From NCBI RefSeq assembly GCF_007827955.1, contig NZ_VITR01000018.1, positions 78,672-142,671 on the forward strand: a DNA stretch of 64,000 nucleotides, given 5' to 3'. The position numbers were made by a program, and so were the translations under genes. Of this stretch, positions 29,513 to 38,372 are shown piece by piece. The notes beneath the pieces are model-generated. The model was not told the DNA's origin and did not search any database. It worked only from the letters and a program-made list of their open reading frames with translations. The first letter of the stretch is position 1. Every line of letters starts with the position of its first letter. The DNA is from Nitrospirillum pindoramense. Lineage in GTDB: Bacteria > Pseudomonadota > Alphaproteobacteria > Azospirillales > Azospirillaceae.

Positions 29513-30385
29513 ATGTCCTATCGCAAGATCCTGTCCGTGCTGACCGGCGGCGCCGGTGACCGTGCGGCCCTGGCGGCTGCCTTCGCCCTGGCCCGGCGCG
29601 GTGGCGGTCACGTCCTGGGCTTGGTGCCCAATCCCGACCCACGCGAGGCCGTGCCGGCCCTGGGCGAGGGGGTGTCGGGCGCGCTGGTCGAGGAGATCAT
29701 GACCATGGTGGAACAGGAGTCGCGCAACCACCGCACCCGCGCCCACCAGACCTTCGATGCGGTCCTGGCCGAGGCTGGCGCCAGCCTGGCCGAGAGCCCC
29801 GTTGCGGCCGCCTCCGTAACCGGCGACTTCCGCGAGGTGGTGGGCAACCAGGAGGATGTGGCCGTGGTCCAGGCCCGCCTGGCCGACCTTAGCGTCATGG
29901 CCCAGGTGGCGGAAACGACGGGGGGCGAGGCCCTGTTGATGCTGGAGGCCATCCTGCTGGACAGCGCCCGGCCGCTGCTGGTGGTGCCGCCGGCCTTCAA
30001 TGCCGATGCCGGCCTGGGACGCCACATCGTCATCGCCTGGAACGGCAGCCGTGAGTCGGCCCAGGCGGTGGCGCAGGCGCTTCCCCTGCTGACGACGGCG
30101 GAGACGGTCACCGTCATCGCCGTGGAAACCGACAAGACCGACGGCGCCGCCGGCCGCGACCTGGCTGAGTATCTGGGCTGGCACGGCGTCACCGCCCAGG
30201 TGCGCCAGCCCATGGCCGAGGGCCGCTCGGTGGGCGCCCTGTTGCTGGCCGAGGCGAAGGCCGCCGATGCCGACCTGCTGGTGCTGGGCGGCTATGGCCA
30301 CAGCCGCCTGCGTGAGATGATCCTGGGCGGTGTCACCCGCCACGTCCTCTACAACGCCACCCTGCCGGTCCTGCTGGCGCATTGA
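29513..30385 (+). CDS. Universal stress protein, tandem UspA domains
   Basis: 290 residues. Domain 1 (1-150) is degenerate: SYRKILSVLTGGAGDRAAL at the start, without the ATP loop. Domain 2 (about 160-290) begins GRHIVIAWNGSRESAQAV and ends with the complete nucleotide-binding motif VLGGYGHSRLREMILGGVTRHVL (G-2x-G-9x-G-S/T type). Such two-domain Usp proteins act in survival under starvation or low oxygen. ATG 29513 has AGGAG upstream. The in-frame ATG at 29465 lacks this. Confidence 0.88.
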   Translation: MSYRKILSVLTGGAGDRAALAAAFALARRGGGHVLGLVPNPDPREAVPALGEGVSGALVEEIMTMVEQESRNHRTRAHQTFDAVLAEAGASLAESPVAAASVTGDFREVVGNQEDVAVVQARLADLSVMAQVAETTGGEALLMLEAILLDSARPLLVVPPAFNADAGLGRHIVIAWNGSRESAQAVAQALPLLTTAETVTVIAVETDKTDGAAGRDLAEYLGWHGVTAQVRQPMAEGRSVGALLLAEAKAADADLLVLGGYGHSRLREMILGGVTRHVLYNATLPVLLAH

Positions 30386-30400
30386 GGGCGGTGCGTCGTT

Positions 30401-30427
30401 CTGCCGCAGTGCTGAGCGCTGCGGCAG
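30401..30427 (+). terminator. Hairpin after the usp gene
   Basis: A 9-bp perfect stem CTGCCGCAG (30401-30409) / CTGCGGCAG (30419-30427), 16 bases after the stop. No T run. The following 200 bases to the next gene are AT-richer and hold no gene. Confidence 0.5.
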
Positions 30428-30638
30428 CGGCCCACCGGCAAGAGGCGGGGGCCTGGATTTTCATACGAGGTAACAACGCATTAGCGGGCAATCCCACCAA
30501 CGTATCCTTGTGTTGGGCCCTCAACTATTAATGCATTATTGTACAACCGCATTGCTGACATCAGCCGCTTTGGCATACCCCTTAAAGCCTAGGTAGGGCG
30601 CCGGTTGGCGGCCCTACGCCAAGATATGGGGGTAGTTG

Positions 30639-31259
30639 ATGATCCGCGTGTTTGCAGGCCTGGTAGCCATTTCCATGCTCGCCGGGTGTGCGCTGTCCGA
30701 AGATGTCGCCACCGTGAAGTACGTCCCCACCAAGGCCGAGGTTGTGGTCGATGCCAAGCCGGTGGGCTTGACCGTGGTGGACGCCCGCACTTCCGACCGC
30801 AATCGCATCTCCGCCAAGATTAATGGTTTCGGTACCGAAATGGCGGCCATCCGTTCTGATAAGGATGTCCCGGCCATCGTGACCGATGCGTTCAAGACGG
30901 AGTTGGAGGCGCGGGGCTTCCACGTGCAGGCCGGTGGCCGGCCGATCACCGTCTCTGTCAACCAGTTCTATAACCAGTATGGTGCGGGCGTGTTTTCCGG
31001 CACGGCCACCGCTGATGTGAATTTGACGGTCGCGGTGGGTAATGGCTCTGGCGCCCCTGCTTTCAGCCAGACCTATGCTGGTACGGCCAAGAAGACCATC
31101 CTGATGGCCAACGGCTCCAACGCGGCGGAGACCGTCGCCAGCGCCCTGAACGACGCCTTGGCGAAAATGTTCGCCGATCCTGCCTTCGTTGCCACGCTGA
31201 CCGGCAAGGCGTCGCCAGTGGTGGCGACCCCGGCGGCCGCCGGCAGCCCCACCAGCTGA
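30639..31259 (+). CDS. YajG family lipoprotein
   Basis: 206 residues. A lipoprotein signal peptide with lipobox LAGC (cysteine at about 17) follows MIRVFAGLVAISM. The YajG-type body has VPTKAEVVVDAKPVGLTVVDARTSDRNRIS, the central AIVTDAFKTELEARGF helix and the beta strand ITVSVNQFYNQY. YajG-family proteins are outer-membrane lipoproteins of unclear role. ATG 30639 has GGGGG eight bases upstream. It converges on another lipoprotein gene with a hairpin between. Confidence 0.8.
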   Translation: MIRVFAGLVAISMLAGCALSEDVATVKYVPTKAEVVVDAKPVGLTVVDARTSDRNRISAKINGFGTEMAAIRSDKDVPAIVTDAFKTELEARGFHVQAGGRPITVSVNQFYNQYGAGVFSGTATADVNLTVAVGNGSGAPAFSQTYAGTAKKTILMANGSNAAETVASALNDALAKMFADPAFVATLTGKASPVVATPAAAGSPTS

Positions 31260-31268
31260 TGACGGCCA

Positions 31269-31296
31269 GGGGCGGCGGACGCATGTCCGTCGCCCC
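31269..31296. terminator. Bidirectional hairpin between convergent lipoprotein genes
   Basis: GGGGCGGCGGAC (31269-31280) pairs with GTCCGTCGCCCC (31285-31296), 12 bp with one G-U, around a GCAT loop. Confidence 0.6.
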
Positions 31297-31305
31297 ATGG
31301 CTTGG

Positions 31306-31839
31306 TCAGTGGCTTTGTTGATGTTTGGTTTCGGCCTTGAAGGCTTGCTCACAGACTTGGTTGGCGAACGCTTGGGCCATTTGACCTTCAGCACCGCTCA
31401 GGCCGATAGCCGCCAGAACGCCGCCGCCGCCCACCGAGCGGTTGACGTCATAATCACCGGCGAGAGCACCGTCCGCGGTATCGAACAGCTGCACGGAACC
31501 GCGCACGACGTTGGAGTCGCCCAGTAAGATGGCGCGTCCCGCGTTTTCGCCGCTGAAGCGGGCGACACGGGCTTCCAGACGCAGGGGGTGGCTGCCCTTG
31601 GCGCATTTCGCCAGTTCCGTGCGCAGGGCGAGTTCCAGCTTGCCCTTGAACTCGGGCGAGGCGTCGGGGGGCAGCGCCTTGATCTCGATATCGGAGACGT
31701 AACCGTCATGCGCCAGCGTGGCGGACAACGGCTTTACCGCCTCGCTGCTGCTGAATGGCATGCAGCCGGTCGCGATGGATAGGAGAAGAAAGCAGAGCCG
31801 GGCTTGCCCTTTTTGTTTTGATAACGCCATGGTTTCCAT
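31306..31839 (-). CDS. Putative lipoprotein, 177 residues
   Basis: A signal peptide with a lipobox-like SIATGC (cysteine at about 26) precedes a body with VSDIEIKALPPDASPEF, a helix KLELALRTELAKCA and ARVARFSGENAGRAILLGDSNVVRGSVQLFDT-type strands (segments 90-125). The layout, a helix then beta strands about 100 residues long ending in a Gly-rich loop and a helix, resembles DUF4410/YajG-like secretory proteins and could make it a distant partner of the convergent YajG gene. That link is a guess. The start may instead be the ATG at 31830. Confidence 0.6.
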   Translation of the reverse strand: METMALSKQKGQARLCFLLLSIATGCMPFSSSEAVKPLSATLAHDGYVSDIEIKALPPDASPEFKGKLELALRTELAKCAKGSHPLRLEARVARFSGENAGRAILLGDSNVVRGSVQLFDTADGALAGDYDVNRSVGGGGVLAAIGLSGAEGQMAQAFANQVCEQAFKAETKHQQSH

Positions 31840-31900
31840 CGTGAGGAATTAAATATTCCTCCAGTATACAGGCGATCAACCGGCAAGAGAATTTGGAAAT

Positions 31901-31945
31901 GAACAGGAATGCCAGGTTCCTTGACTGGAGTTGGCATTCCTGTTC
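31901..31945 (-). terminator. Long hairpin after pepN
   Basis: A perfect 14-bp inverted repeat GAACAGGAATGCCA (31901-31914) / TGGCATTCCTGTTC (31932-31945) with a 17-base loop, 13 bp after the pepN stop. Probably the pepN terminator; the T run on the minus strand is weak. Confidence 0.55.
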
Positions 31946-31957
31946 CGTTGTCTTTAT

Positions 31958-34636
31958 TCAGGCGGCCAGGCTCTTCGACACGATCTCATAGACGTCGCGC
32001 GACAGGCCGGCGGTGCCGACGATCCGCTCCAGCGCCGCCCTGGCGTGTTCCTGGCGGCCGGTGTCATAGGGGCGCCAGCGGGCCAGGGGCTTCACCATGC
32101 GGCTGGCCACCTGCGGGTTCAGCTTGTCCAGCGTCAGCACCGTGTCGGCCAAGAAGGCATAGCCGCTGCCGTCGGCGGCATGGAACTTGGACGGGTTGGC
32201 GGTGAAGCTGCCCACCAGGGCATAGACCTTGTTGGGGTTGCGGATGGAGAAGGAGGGGTGCTCCATCAGGCCGCGCACCCGGTCCAGCGTGTCGGGGCGG
32301 TCGCTCAGCGCCTGCACCGCGAACCACTTGTCCATCACCAGCGCCTCATGCTTCCAACGGTCGGCGAAGTCGGCCAGGCAGCTGGCGCGTTCGTCCATGG
32401 CGCTGTCGGCGATCAGGGCCAGGGCGGCGATGGCGTCGGTCATGGTGGCGGCGCCCTGGTACTGCGCCAGGCACAGGGCGCGCGCCGGGGCGTCGTCCAG
32501 CGCCATCAGATAGGCCAGCGCCGCGTTTTTCAGGGCGCGGCGGCCCATGGCATCGGGGGTGATGGTGAAGGCGCCATCCGTGCGGTTGCCGTCATAGGCC
32601 TTGCGGAAGGCGCCATTCAGTTCGCGCGCCAGGGTGCGGCGCAGGCCCAGCCGGGCGGCATGAATGCCGTCCACGTCCACCAGGACCCGCTGCTGCCCCA
32701 GATAGCCTTCGGTCGGCAAGGCCAAGGCCAGGGCGGCGAACGTCCGGTCCTCCCCCGCCCGCGCCAGGGTCTGGGCGATGGCGTCGATATAGGCTTGGGG
32801 GGCTGCGGTCTCCCCTCCCTGGGCGCGGGCGTCGACATCGGCCAGGATCAGCCGGGTCGCCAGAGTCTGCCCCGCCTCCCACCGGTTGAAGGCGTCGCTG
32901 TCATGGGCCATGAGGAAGGTGAGCGCCGCGTCGTCCTGTTTGAAATCCAGCCGCACCGGGGCGGAGAAGCCGCGCAGCAGCGAGGGCACGGGTGCCTGTG
33001 GCACATCGACGAAGGTGAAGCTCTGTTCCGCCTCCGTCAGCGCCAGGATGCGGGTGGTGGCGCCGGCCTCCCTCTCTCCTTCCAGCGTCAGGGGCAAATC
33101 CTGGCCGTCCGGGCCCAGCAGGCCCAGAGCCACCGGAATGACCTGGGGGGCCTTGTCCGGCTGGCCGGGCGTGGCCGGCAGCGTCTGGCGCAGGGTCAGG
33201 GTGTAGGTGCCGGCGGTGGCGTCATGCCGGCCTTCGCCCGAGACGACGGGCGTGCCGGCCTGGGTGTACCAGCGTTGGAACTGCGCCCACAGCGGATCGG
33301 TCGGCTTCTGGCCGTTGGCCTCGACCATGGCGGCCAGGAAGTCGTCGGTCGTCACCGCCTGGCCGTCATGGCGGGCGAAGTACAGGTCGATGCCCTTGCG
33401 ATATCCCGCATGGCCCAGCAGGGTGCGGTACATGCGCAGCACCTCCGCCCCCTTCTCATAGACGGTGGGCGTGTAGAAGTTGCTGATCTCGATGTAGCTT
33501 TCCGGCCGCACGGAATGGGCGGTGGGGCCGGCGTCCTCGTTGAACTGCACCTGGCGCAGGCGCTGCACGTCCTGGATGCGCTTCACCGGCGCGGAGTTCA
33601 TGTCGGCGGAGAATTCCTGGTCGCGGAAGACGGTCAGGCCCTCCTTCAGGCTCAGCTGGAACCAGTCGCGGCAGGTGACGCGGTTGCCCGTCCAGTTATG
33701 GAAGTATTCGTGCGCCACCACCGTCTCGATGCCGAGGAAGTCGGTGTCGGTGGCTGTCTCCGGCTGGGCCAGGATGTACTTGGTGTTGAAGACGTTCAGG
33801 CTCTTGTTCTCCATCGCGCCCATGTTGAAGTCGGACACGGCGACGATGTTGAAGATGTCCAGGTCGTATTCCAGGCCATAGACGTCCTCATCCCATTTCA
33901 TGGATTTCTTCAGCGACTCCATGGCGTGGCCGCATTTGGCCTCGTTCCCCGGCTCGACATAGATGCGCAGCGCCACCTCGCGGCCGGAGCGGGTGGTGAA
34001 GCGGTCCTCGATATGCACCAGCGCGCCGGCCACCAGCGCGAACAGGTAGCAGGGCTTGGGCCAGGGATCCTCCCACCGCGCCCAATGGCGTCCGGCCTCG
34101 GTCGCGCTGTCGCCGTTGGCCGTCAGGTTGCCGTTGGACAGCAGCACGGGATAGCGCGCCCGCTCCGCCTCGATGGTGGTGGTGTAGCGGGCCATCACGT
34201 CGGGACGGTCCAGGAAATAGGTTATCTTGCGGAACCCCTCGGCCTCGCACTGGGTGCAGTAGTTGCCGGAGGACTTGTACAGCCCCTCCAGCGCGGTGTT
34301 GTCCTGCGGCCGGGTGCGGGTGGTGATCTCCACCGTGGCCTGGTCGGGCAGGCCGGCCAGGGTCAGCCGGTCGGGGGTGAGGGTGTAGTCGTCGGGCCCC
34401 AGCACGCGGTTGTCGACCCGCACGGCCAGCAGCTCCAGCTCCTGCCCGTCCAGGTCTAGGGCGGCGGTGGCGCTGGCCGCCGCCGGATTGCGCCGCACCG
34501 CGAGGGTGGAGCGGATGGTCGCCGCCTCTTCCCGCAGGTCGACGTGCAGGTCCACCGTATCGATCAGCCACGCCGGCGGGGCGTAGTCGCGAAGGTGGAT
34601 GGCGTGCGGGGGGGCCGTGTCGAGGCGGCTGTCCAT
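31958..34636 (-). CDS. pepN: Aminopeptidase N (M1 family zinc metallopeptidase)
   Basis: 892 residues, the usual PepN length. The GAMEN exopeptidase motif is NMGAMENKSLN (about 266-276), and the zinc site HEYFH (VVAHEYFHNWTGNR, about 301-314) is followed 18 residues later by the third ligand in LKEGLTVFRDQEF. The C-terminal superhelical domain ends REL-like AALERIVGTAGLSRDVYEIV. It trims N-terminal residues from peptides in the cytoplasm. Start MDSRLDTAPPHAIHLRDY at 34636 fits the family. The neighbouring unknown operon is divergent, 220 bp away. Confidence 0.96.
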   Translation of the reverse strand: MDSRLDTAPPHAIHLRDYAPPAWLIDTVDLHVDLREEAATIRSTLAVRRNPAAASATAALDLDGQELELLAVRVDNRVLGPDDYTLTPDRLTLAGLPDQATVEITTRTRPQDNTALEGLYKSSGNYCTQCEAEGFRKITYFLDRPDVMARYTTTIEAERARYPVLLSNGNLTANGDSATEAGRHWARWEDPWPKPCYLFALVAGALVHIEDRFTTRSGREVALRIYVEPGNEAKCGHAMESLKKSMKWDEDVYGLEYDLDIFNIVAVSDFNMGAMENKSLNVFNTKYILAQPETATDTDFLGIETVVAHEYFHNWTGNRVTCRDWFQLSLKEGLTVFRDQEFSADMNSAPVKRIQDVQRLRQVQFNEDAGPTAHSVRPESYIEISNFYTPTVYEKGAEVLRMYRTLLGHAGYRKGIDLYFARHDGQAVTTDDFLAAMVEANGQKPTDPLWAQFQRWYTQAGTPVVSGEGRHDATAGTYTLTLRQTLPATPGQPDKAPQVIPVALGLLGPDGQDLPLTLEGEREAGATTRILALTEAEQSFTFVDVPQAPVPSLLRGFSAPVRLDFKQDDAALTFLMAHDSDAFNRWEAGQTLATRLILADVDARAQGGETAAPQAYIDAIAQTLARAGEDRTFAALALALPTEGYLGQQRVLVDVDGIHAARLGLRRTLARELNGAFRKAYDGNRTDGAFTITPDAMGRRALKNAALAYLMALDDAPARALCLAQYQGAATMTDAIAALALIADSAMDERASCLADFADRWKHEALVMDKWFAVQALSDRPDTLDRVRGLMEHPSFSIRNPNKVYALVGSFTANPSKFHAADGSGYAFLADTVLTLDKLNPQVASRMVKPLARWRPYDTGRQEHARAALERIVGTAGLSRDVYEIVSKSLAA

Positions 34637-34857
34637 GGGGCGGGCTTCCGTTCAGGGGACTGATGGTTGGTGGTCAGGATAGGGGAGGGGGATGCGGCCC
34701 GCCAACCCGTTTCCAAATTCGCGTTTCGGGGCGCCATCTTCTACGGTTGGGCAGGCCGCCTGTCCTAATGACTTAGACGGGTATTTTGCGCGGGCCGCTT
34801 ACAGGCTTAGGCGATATCATTGACACCAGGCGGGAGAGGTCGGTCAGAGGGGCCCCG

Positions 34858-35478
34858 GTGCAGGTCGCACAATCGGATTTGGTGGTGTTGTCGGTGGCGG
34901 GCGCCGTGCTGGCCGCCGTGGCGCTGCTTGAGGTTTTGCGCCTGGTGATCGTCGACATCTATGAGTGGGCGGCGAAGTACCGATGGATCAAGTACGAGAT
35001 CCAGCAGACCCGCCGCACCACGGAGAATTTGTGGGCCCAGAATCGGGCCAACGCCATGGTGCGCGACCGCAACAACGCCGAGCGCTTCCGCCTCAACACC
35101 ATCCTGCACCGCATGCAGCAGGAGTGTGAGGAGCTGGAGCGGCGGCGGGTGGATGTGTGGCACGAGGTGGGCGACGCCACCCTGGACGACCAGCTCTATC
35201 TTGCGGACCTGAACAACCGCAGCCTGATGGAGCGGGCGGCCGCCGGGGCGGAGGAGATTTGCCCCCTCTGGCGCTATACCCACCGCGCGCGGGTCTGGGC
35301 GGGCAACGAGCGCCAGGCGCGCTCGCGCCTGTTGCTGGCCTTCGGTCCCAAGGATGGCTTCACCATCAACAACCTGCGCGCCGCCCAGGGCTTCAAGGCG
35401 GTGGCGGAGGCGGCGGCCGGGGTGCGCTCCGCGGCGCAGGCACGCCTGGTGCGACCGCACCGCCGCATGGTGCGCTGA
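34858..35478 (+). CDS. Module protein A1: membrane-anchored coiled-coil protein, unknown
   Basis: 206 residues from a GTG with AGAGG seven bases upstream. One N-terminal transmembrane helix (DLVVLSVAGAVLAAVALLEVL, about 7-27 in segments) is followed by a charged coiled coil (about 40-105, rich in Arg, Gln and Glu: RRTTENLW, CEELERRRVDVWHEVG). A conserved core EEICPLWRYTHRARVWA and DGFTINNLRAAQGF completes it. Its paralogue is at 37760-38347 and shares the helix, the coiled coil and both core motifs. The stop overlaps the next start by one base (TGATG), so A1 and B1 are coupled. No family recognised. Confidence 0.75.
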   Translation: MQVAQSDLVVLSVAGAVLAAVALLEVLRLVIVDIYEWAAKYRWIKYEIQQTRRTTENLWAQNRANAMVRDRNNAERFRLNTILHRMQQECEELERRRVDVWHEVGDATLDDQLYLADLNNRSLMERAAAGAEEICPLWRYTHRARVWAGNERQARSRLLLAFGPKDGFTINNLRAAQGFKAVAEAAAGVRSAAQARLVRPHRRMVR

Positions 35479-36263
35479 TGGCCGGCGGCTACTCCAACCT
35501 GAACTTCGTGGTCTTCCTCATCCTGGCGGTGGGCGGCGCCTTCCTGGCCTTTTCCGTTCGCCGCATCCTGTTCAAGATCCGCGAGACGGAACGGCGCATC
35601 GCCGCCGTGGTGGACGAGAAGAACGAGGCGGCGGCCGACCTGCGCGTCGCCCGCCAGCAGGAGGAACAGCTGGCCATGGCCCTGAAGGAGGGGGAGGAGG
35701 CGCTGCGCGAGATCGCGGCGCAGACGGAGGATGTGCGCAGCCGCATGGCGGTGCTGCGCCAGACGGTGCCCCGTCCGCTCAACCTCGTCTCCTTGGAATG
35801 GGCGCCGGGCGACCAGCTGTTCGAGGCGCACCTGCGCGCCGCGGCGGCGCCCCGCCAAGTGGGCCGGAGTGGCATGGGCCGCGGCGGCGGCGGCATGGCG
35901 GAGGCGGGGGTGGTCCACGGTTATGCCCCCACCGAGGCCGATTTCCGCGTGCTGGTCACCAATCGCCTGGCGCGGGAGGGCGGCTACACCATCAGCGTCG
36001 TCCTGCCCATCTCGTTGCGCGACGATACTGCGGCCGCCGATGGGGGGGCCGAGGGCGCCGCCCCCCTTGAGCCCCCGGCGGAGGATGAGGCCCTGGCCGA
36101 CCTGTTGGGGGAGGGTGATGGGACGGAGCCGGTGGAGGACCCCCCGTCAGCCCTGGCGCCGCGCCCGCTGCCCGTACGCCCGCTGCCCGTACGCCCGCCC
36201 GCTTCGGCGCGGCCGGCCCCTCAGGGGTTGGGCCTGACCCCCGCCCCTGCCGTAGGCGGCTGA
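35478..36263 (+). CDS. Module protein B1: membrane-anchored coiled-coil protein, unknown
   Basis: 261 residues. One N-terminal transmembrane helix (FVVFLILAVGGAFLAF, about 10-25), a long coiled coil (about 30-95, RETERRIAAVVDEKNEAAADL), then a globular part with NLVSLEWAPGDQLFEAHL, VVHGYAPTEADFRVLV and GGYTISVVLPI. Its last 80 residues are an acidic then Pro-rich tail with a duplicated RPLPV unit that the paralogue B2 (38373-38939) lacks. Translationally coupled to A1. The pair is likely a bitopic membrane complex with both coiled coils on the same side (inference). Confidence 0.75.
   Translation: MAGGYSNLNFVVFLILAVGGAFLAFSVRRILFKIRETERRIAAVVDEKNEAAADLRVARQQEEQLAMALKEGEEALREIAAQTEDVRSRMAVLRQTVPRPLNLVSLEWAPGDQLFEAHLRAAAAPRQVGRSGMGRGGGGMAEAGVVHGYAPTEADFRVLVTNRLAREGGYTISVVLPISLRDDTAAADGGAEGAAPLEPPAEDEALADLLGEGDGTEPVEDPPSALAPRPLPVRPLPVRPPASARPAPQGLGLTPAPAVGG
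36164..36193 (+). repeat. 15-bp tandem repeat within gene B1
   Basis: CCCGCTGCCCGTACG occurs twice head to tail (36164-36178, 36179-36193) and encodes the repeated RPLPV in the Pro-rich tail. Confidence 0.8.
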
Positions 36264-36487
36264 TTTCCCCGCCGTCCGCAAATGCCGCACCGGGTCTGCG
36301 CGGCAAGGGACTTGCGCCGGCGGCCGTCTGCCGTTATCCCTCTCGCCATGCATCAAGAGTTGGGCTGACGCTCAACGCCAACCTGCTTACCCGGCAAGGT
36401 GGCGCTTCCCGCAGGGAAGGATGTGGCCGATCCGGCAATGAACGGGAAGCTGCCACGTGTCCGTTTCGCTCTTGATCGAAACCAGAG

Positions 36488-37597
36488 ATGACGAAGGCGG
36501 CCTTTCCCATGACCAGCACGCACACCGCGACCGTTCCCCCGCAGTTCGAGGCGCAGCAGTTCGCCAGTGACAACTATTCCGGCGTTTGTCCGGAGGCCTG
36601 GGCCGCCATGGCGGAGGCCAACAGCGGCCACGCCGCGGCCTATGGCGAGGATGTGTGGACGGCGCGGGCGGCCGACGCCTTCCGCCACCTGTTCGGCACG
36701 CCCTGCGACGTCTTCTTCGCCTTCAACGGGACGGCGGCCAATTCGCTGGCCCTGGCCTCGCTCTGCCAGTCCTACCACAGCGTCATCTGCTCCGCTTCCG
36801 CGCATGTGGAGACGGACGAGTGCGGTGCGCCGGAGTTCTTCTCCAACGGGTCCAAGCTGCTGGTGGCGCAGACGACGGACGGCAAGCTGACGCCGGATGC
36901 CATCCGCGCCCTGGCCACCGGGCGGTCGGACATCCATTTCCCCAAGCCCCGTGCCGTCACCATCACCCAGCCGACGGAGACGGGGCAGGTCTATAGCCTG
37001 GAGGAGATCCGCGCCATCTCCGCCACCTGCCAGGCGCTGGGCCTGCGCCTGCACATGGACGGCGCCCGCTTCGCCAACGCCTGCGCCAGCCTGGGCTGCA
37101 GCCCGGCGGACATGACCTGGCGGGCCGGCGTGGACGTGCTGTGCTTCGGCGGCACCAAGAACGGCATGGCGGTGGGCGAGGCCATCCTGTTCTTCGACCG
37201 GGCCCTGGCGGAAGACTTCGATTATCGCTGCAAGCAGGCCGGCCAACTGGCATCCAAGATGCGCTTCCTGTCCGCACCCTGGGTGCGCATGCTGGAAAAC
37301 GGCGCCTGGCTGCGCAACGCCGCCCATGCCAACGCCGGGGCACAGCGCCTGGCCGCCGGGCTGACGGATGTGCCGGGCGTGGCGCCGATGTTCCCGGTGC
37401 AGGCCAACGCCGTGTTCCTGACGGCGCCGGCGGCGGTGCTGGATAACCTGAGGGCGCGCGGTTGGCGCTTCTATACCTTCATCGGCGGCGGCGCCCGCTT
37501 CATGTTCGCCTGGGATACCCAGCCCGAGCGGGTGGACCAGTTGGTGGCGGACATCCGCGAGGCGGCCACGCAGGCCGCCGGACAGGCGGCGGCCTGA
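36488..37597 (+). CDS. ltaE: Low-specificity L-threonine aldolase family protein
   Basis: 369 residues, PLP fold type I (beta-eliminating lyase family). It begins QFASDNYSGVCPEAW (aldolase DNxSG-type start), with the His stacking on PLP in SASAHVETDECG, Asp/Arg in LHMDGARFANA and the Schiff-base lysine in CFGGTKNGM (about 226). It cleaves threonine or allo-threonine to glycine and acetaldehyde. It lies between the two copies of the A/B module; gaps of 224 and 162 bp on either side suggest its own promoter. ATG 36509 is an alternative start. Confidence 0.88.
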   Translation: MTKAAFPMTSTHTATVPPQFEAQQFASDNYSGVCPEAWAAMAEANSGHAAAYGEDVWTARAADAFRHLFGTPCDVFFAFNGTAANSLALASLCQSYHSVICSASAHVETDECGAPEFFSNGSKLLVAQTTDGKLTPDAIRALATGRSDIHFPKPRAVTITQPTETGQVYSLEEIRAISATCQALGLRLHMDGARFANACASLGCSPADMTWRAGVDVLCFGGTKNGMAVGEAILFFDRALAEDFDYRCKQAGQLASKMRFLSAPWVRMLENGAWLRNAAHANAGAQRLAAGLTDVPGVAPMFPVQANAVFLTAPAAVLDNLRARGWRFYTFIGGGARFMFAWDTQPERVDQLVADIREAATQAAGQAAA

Positions 37598-37759
37598 CCG
37601 TCCGATGGGCACCGCGCCATAGGCAACGGCCGGGCCCAGGCCGTTGCCTATACGTAAGATTTTGCTGATTCCCAGCCTGTTAATGCGCAATTCACCGTAC
37701 AACTTCACGCGGGTATCCATGCGATAGCGTCATCCACTCCATCAGCAGCCGAGGGCCTG

Positions 37760-38347
37760 GTGCACATCGACAAACCGGATCTGGTGATCCTAGCCATCGT
37801 GGGCGCCATCCTGGCCGGCGTGCTGTTGATGGAATTGCTGCGGCTGGTGATCAGCGACGTCTATGAGCTGTTGGCCCGCCACGCCAAGGTGAAGCAGGAG
37901 ATCCAGCAAATCCAGCGCACGGCGGAGAAGCTGGCGGTCGCGAACCGCGACACTACCCGGGTGCGCGACCAGCGCATCGCGCAACGTTTCCGCGATACCA
38001 GCGCGCTGCAGCGCCTGGAAAAGGAATGCGAGGAGTTCGAGCGGCGGCGGGTCGAGGTCTGGCACGACCTGGGCCCGCCCTCCGCCACCGGCATGGCGCT
38101 CTATTCCGCCGACATCGCCAACAGCGCCCTGACCAACGGCGTGGTCGCCGGTATGGAGACCATCTGCCCCCTGTGGCGGCATCTCCACCGCGCGCGCGTC
38201 TGGGCCCGCACGGAAATGGACGCCCGCACGGCGCTGCAAAACGAATTCGCCCTGGCCGATGGTTTCACCGTCACCAACCTGCGCCAGGTCCAGGGATCGG
38301 CACCGTCCGGCGGCCTGGCCGCGCGCGGCGCCCCCGCGTCCGTCTGA
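37760..38347 (+). CDS. Module protein A2: paralogue of A1
   Basis: 195 residues, also from a GTG start with GAGGG upstream. The transmembrane helix (DLVILAIVGAILAGVLLMEL), the coiled coil (EIQQIQRTAEKLAV; CEEFERRRVEVWHDLG), the core METICPLWRHLHRARVWA and the DGFTVTNLRQVQG motif line up with A1 without large gaps. It is followed 25 bp later by B2. The same gene order as A1-B1 shows that the pair was duplicated as a unit, and the sequence divergence says the event is old. Function unknown. Confidence 0.75.
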   Translation: MHIDKPDLVILAIVGAILAGVLLMELLRLVISDVYELLARHAKVKQEIQQIQRTAEKLAVANRDTTRVRDQRIAQRFRDTSALQRLEKECEEFERRRVEVWHDLGPPSATGMALYSADIANSALTNGVVAGMETICPLWRHLHRARVWARTEMDARTALQNEFALADGFTVTNLRQVQGSAPSGGLAARGAPASV

Positions 38348-38372
38348 GCCGCCGATCGAGGAGGATTCCCCC

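Noticed and set aside
31931..34459. Open frame of 842 codons antisense to pepN
   Set aside because: Low-complexity composition typical of antisense GC-rich frames; PepN with all catalytic motifs lies on the other strand.
36264..36487. Glycine riboswitch before the threonine aldolase gene
   Set aside because: The conserved glycine-aptamer core is not present; only scattered short complementarity.
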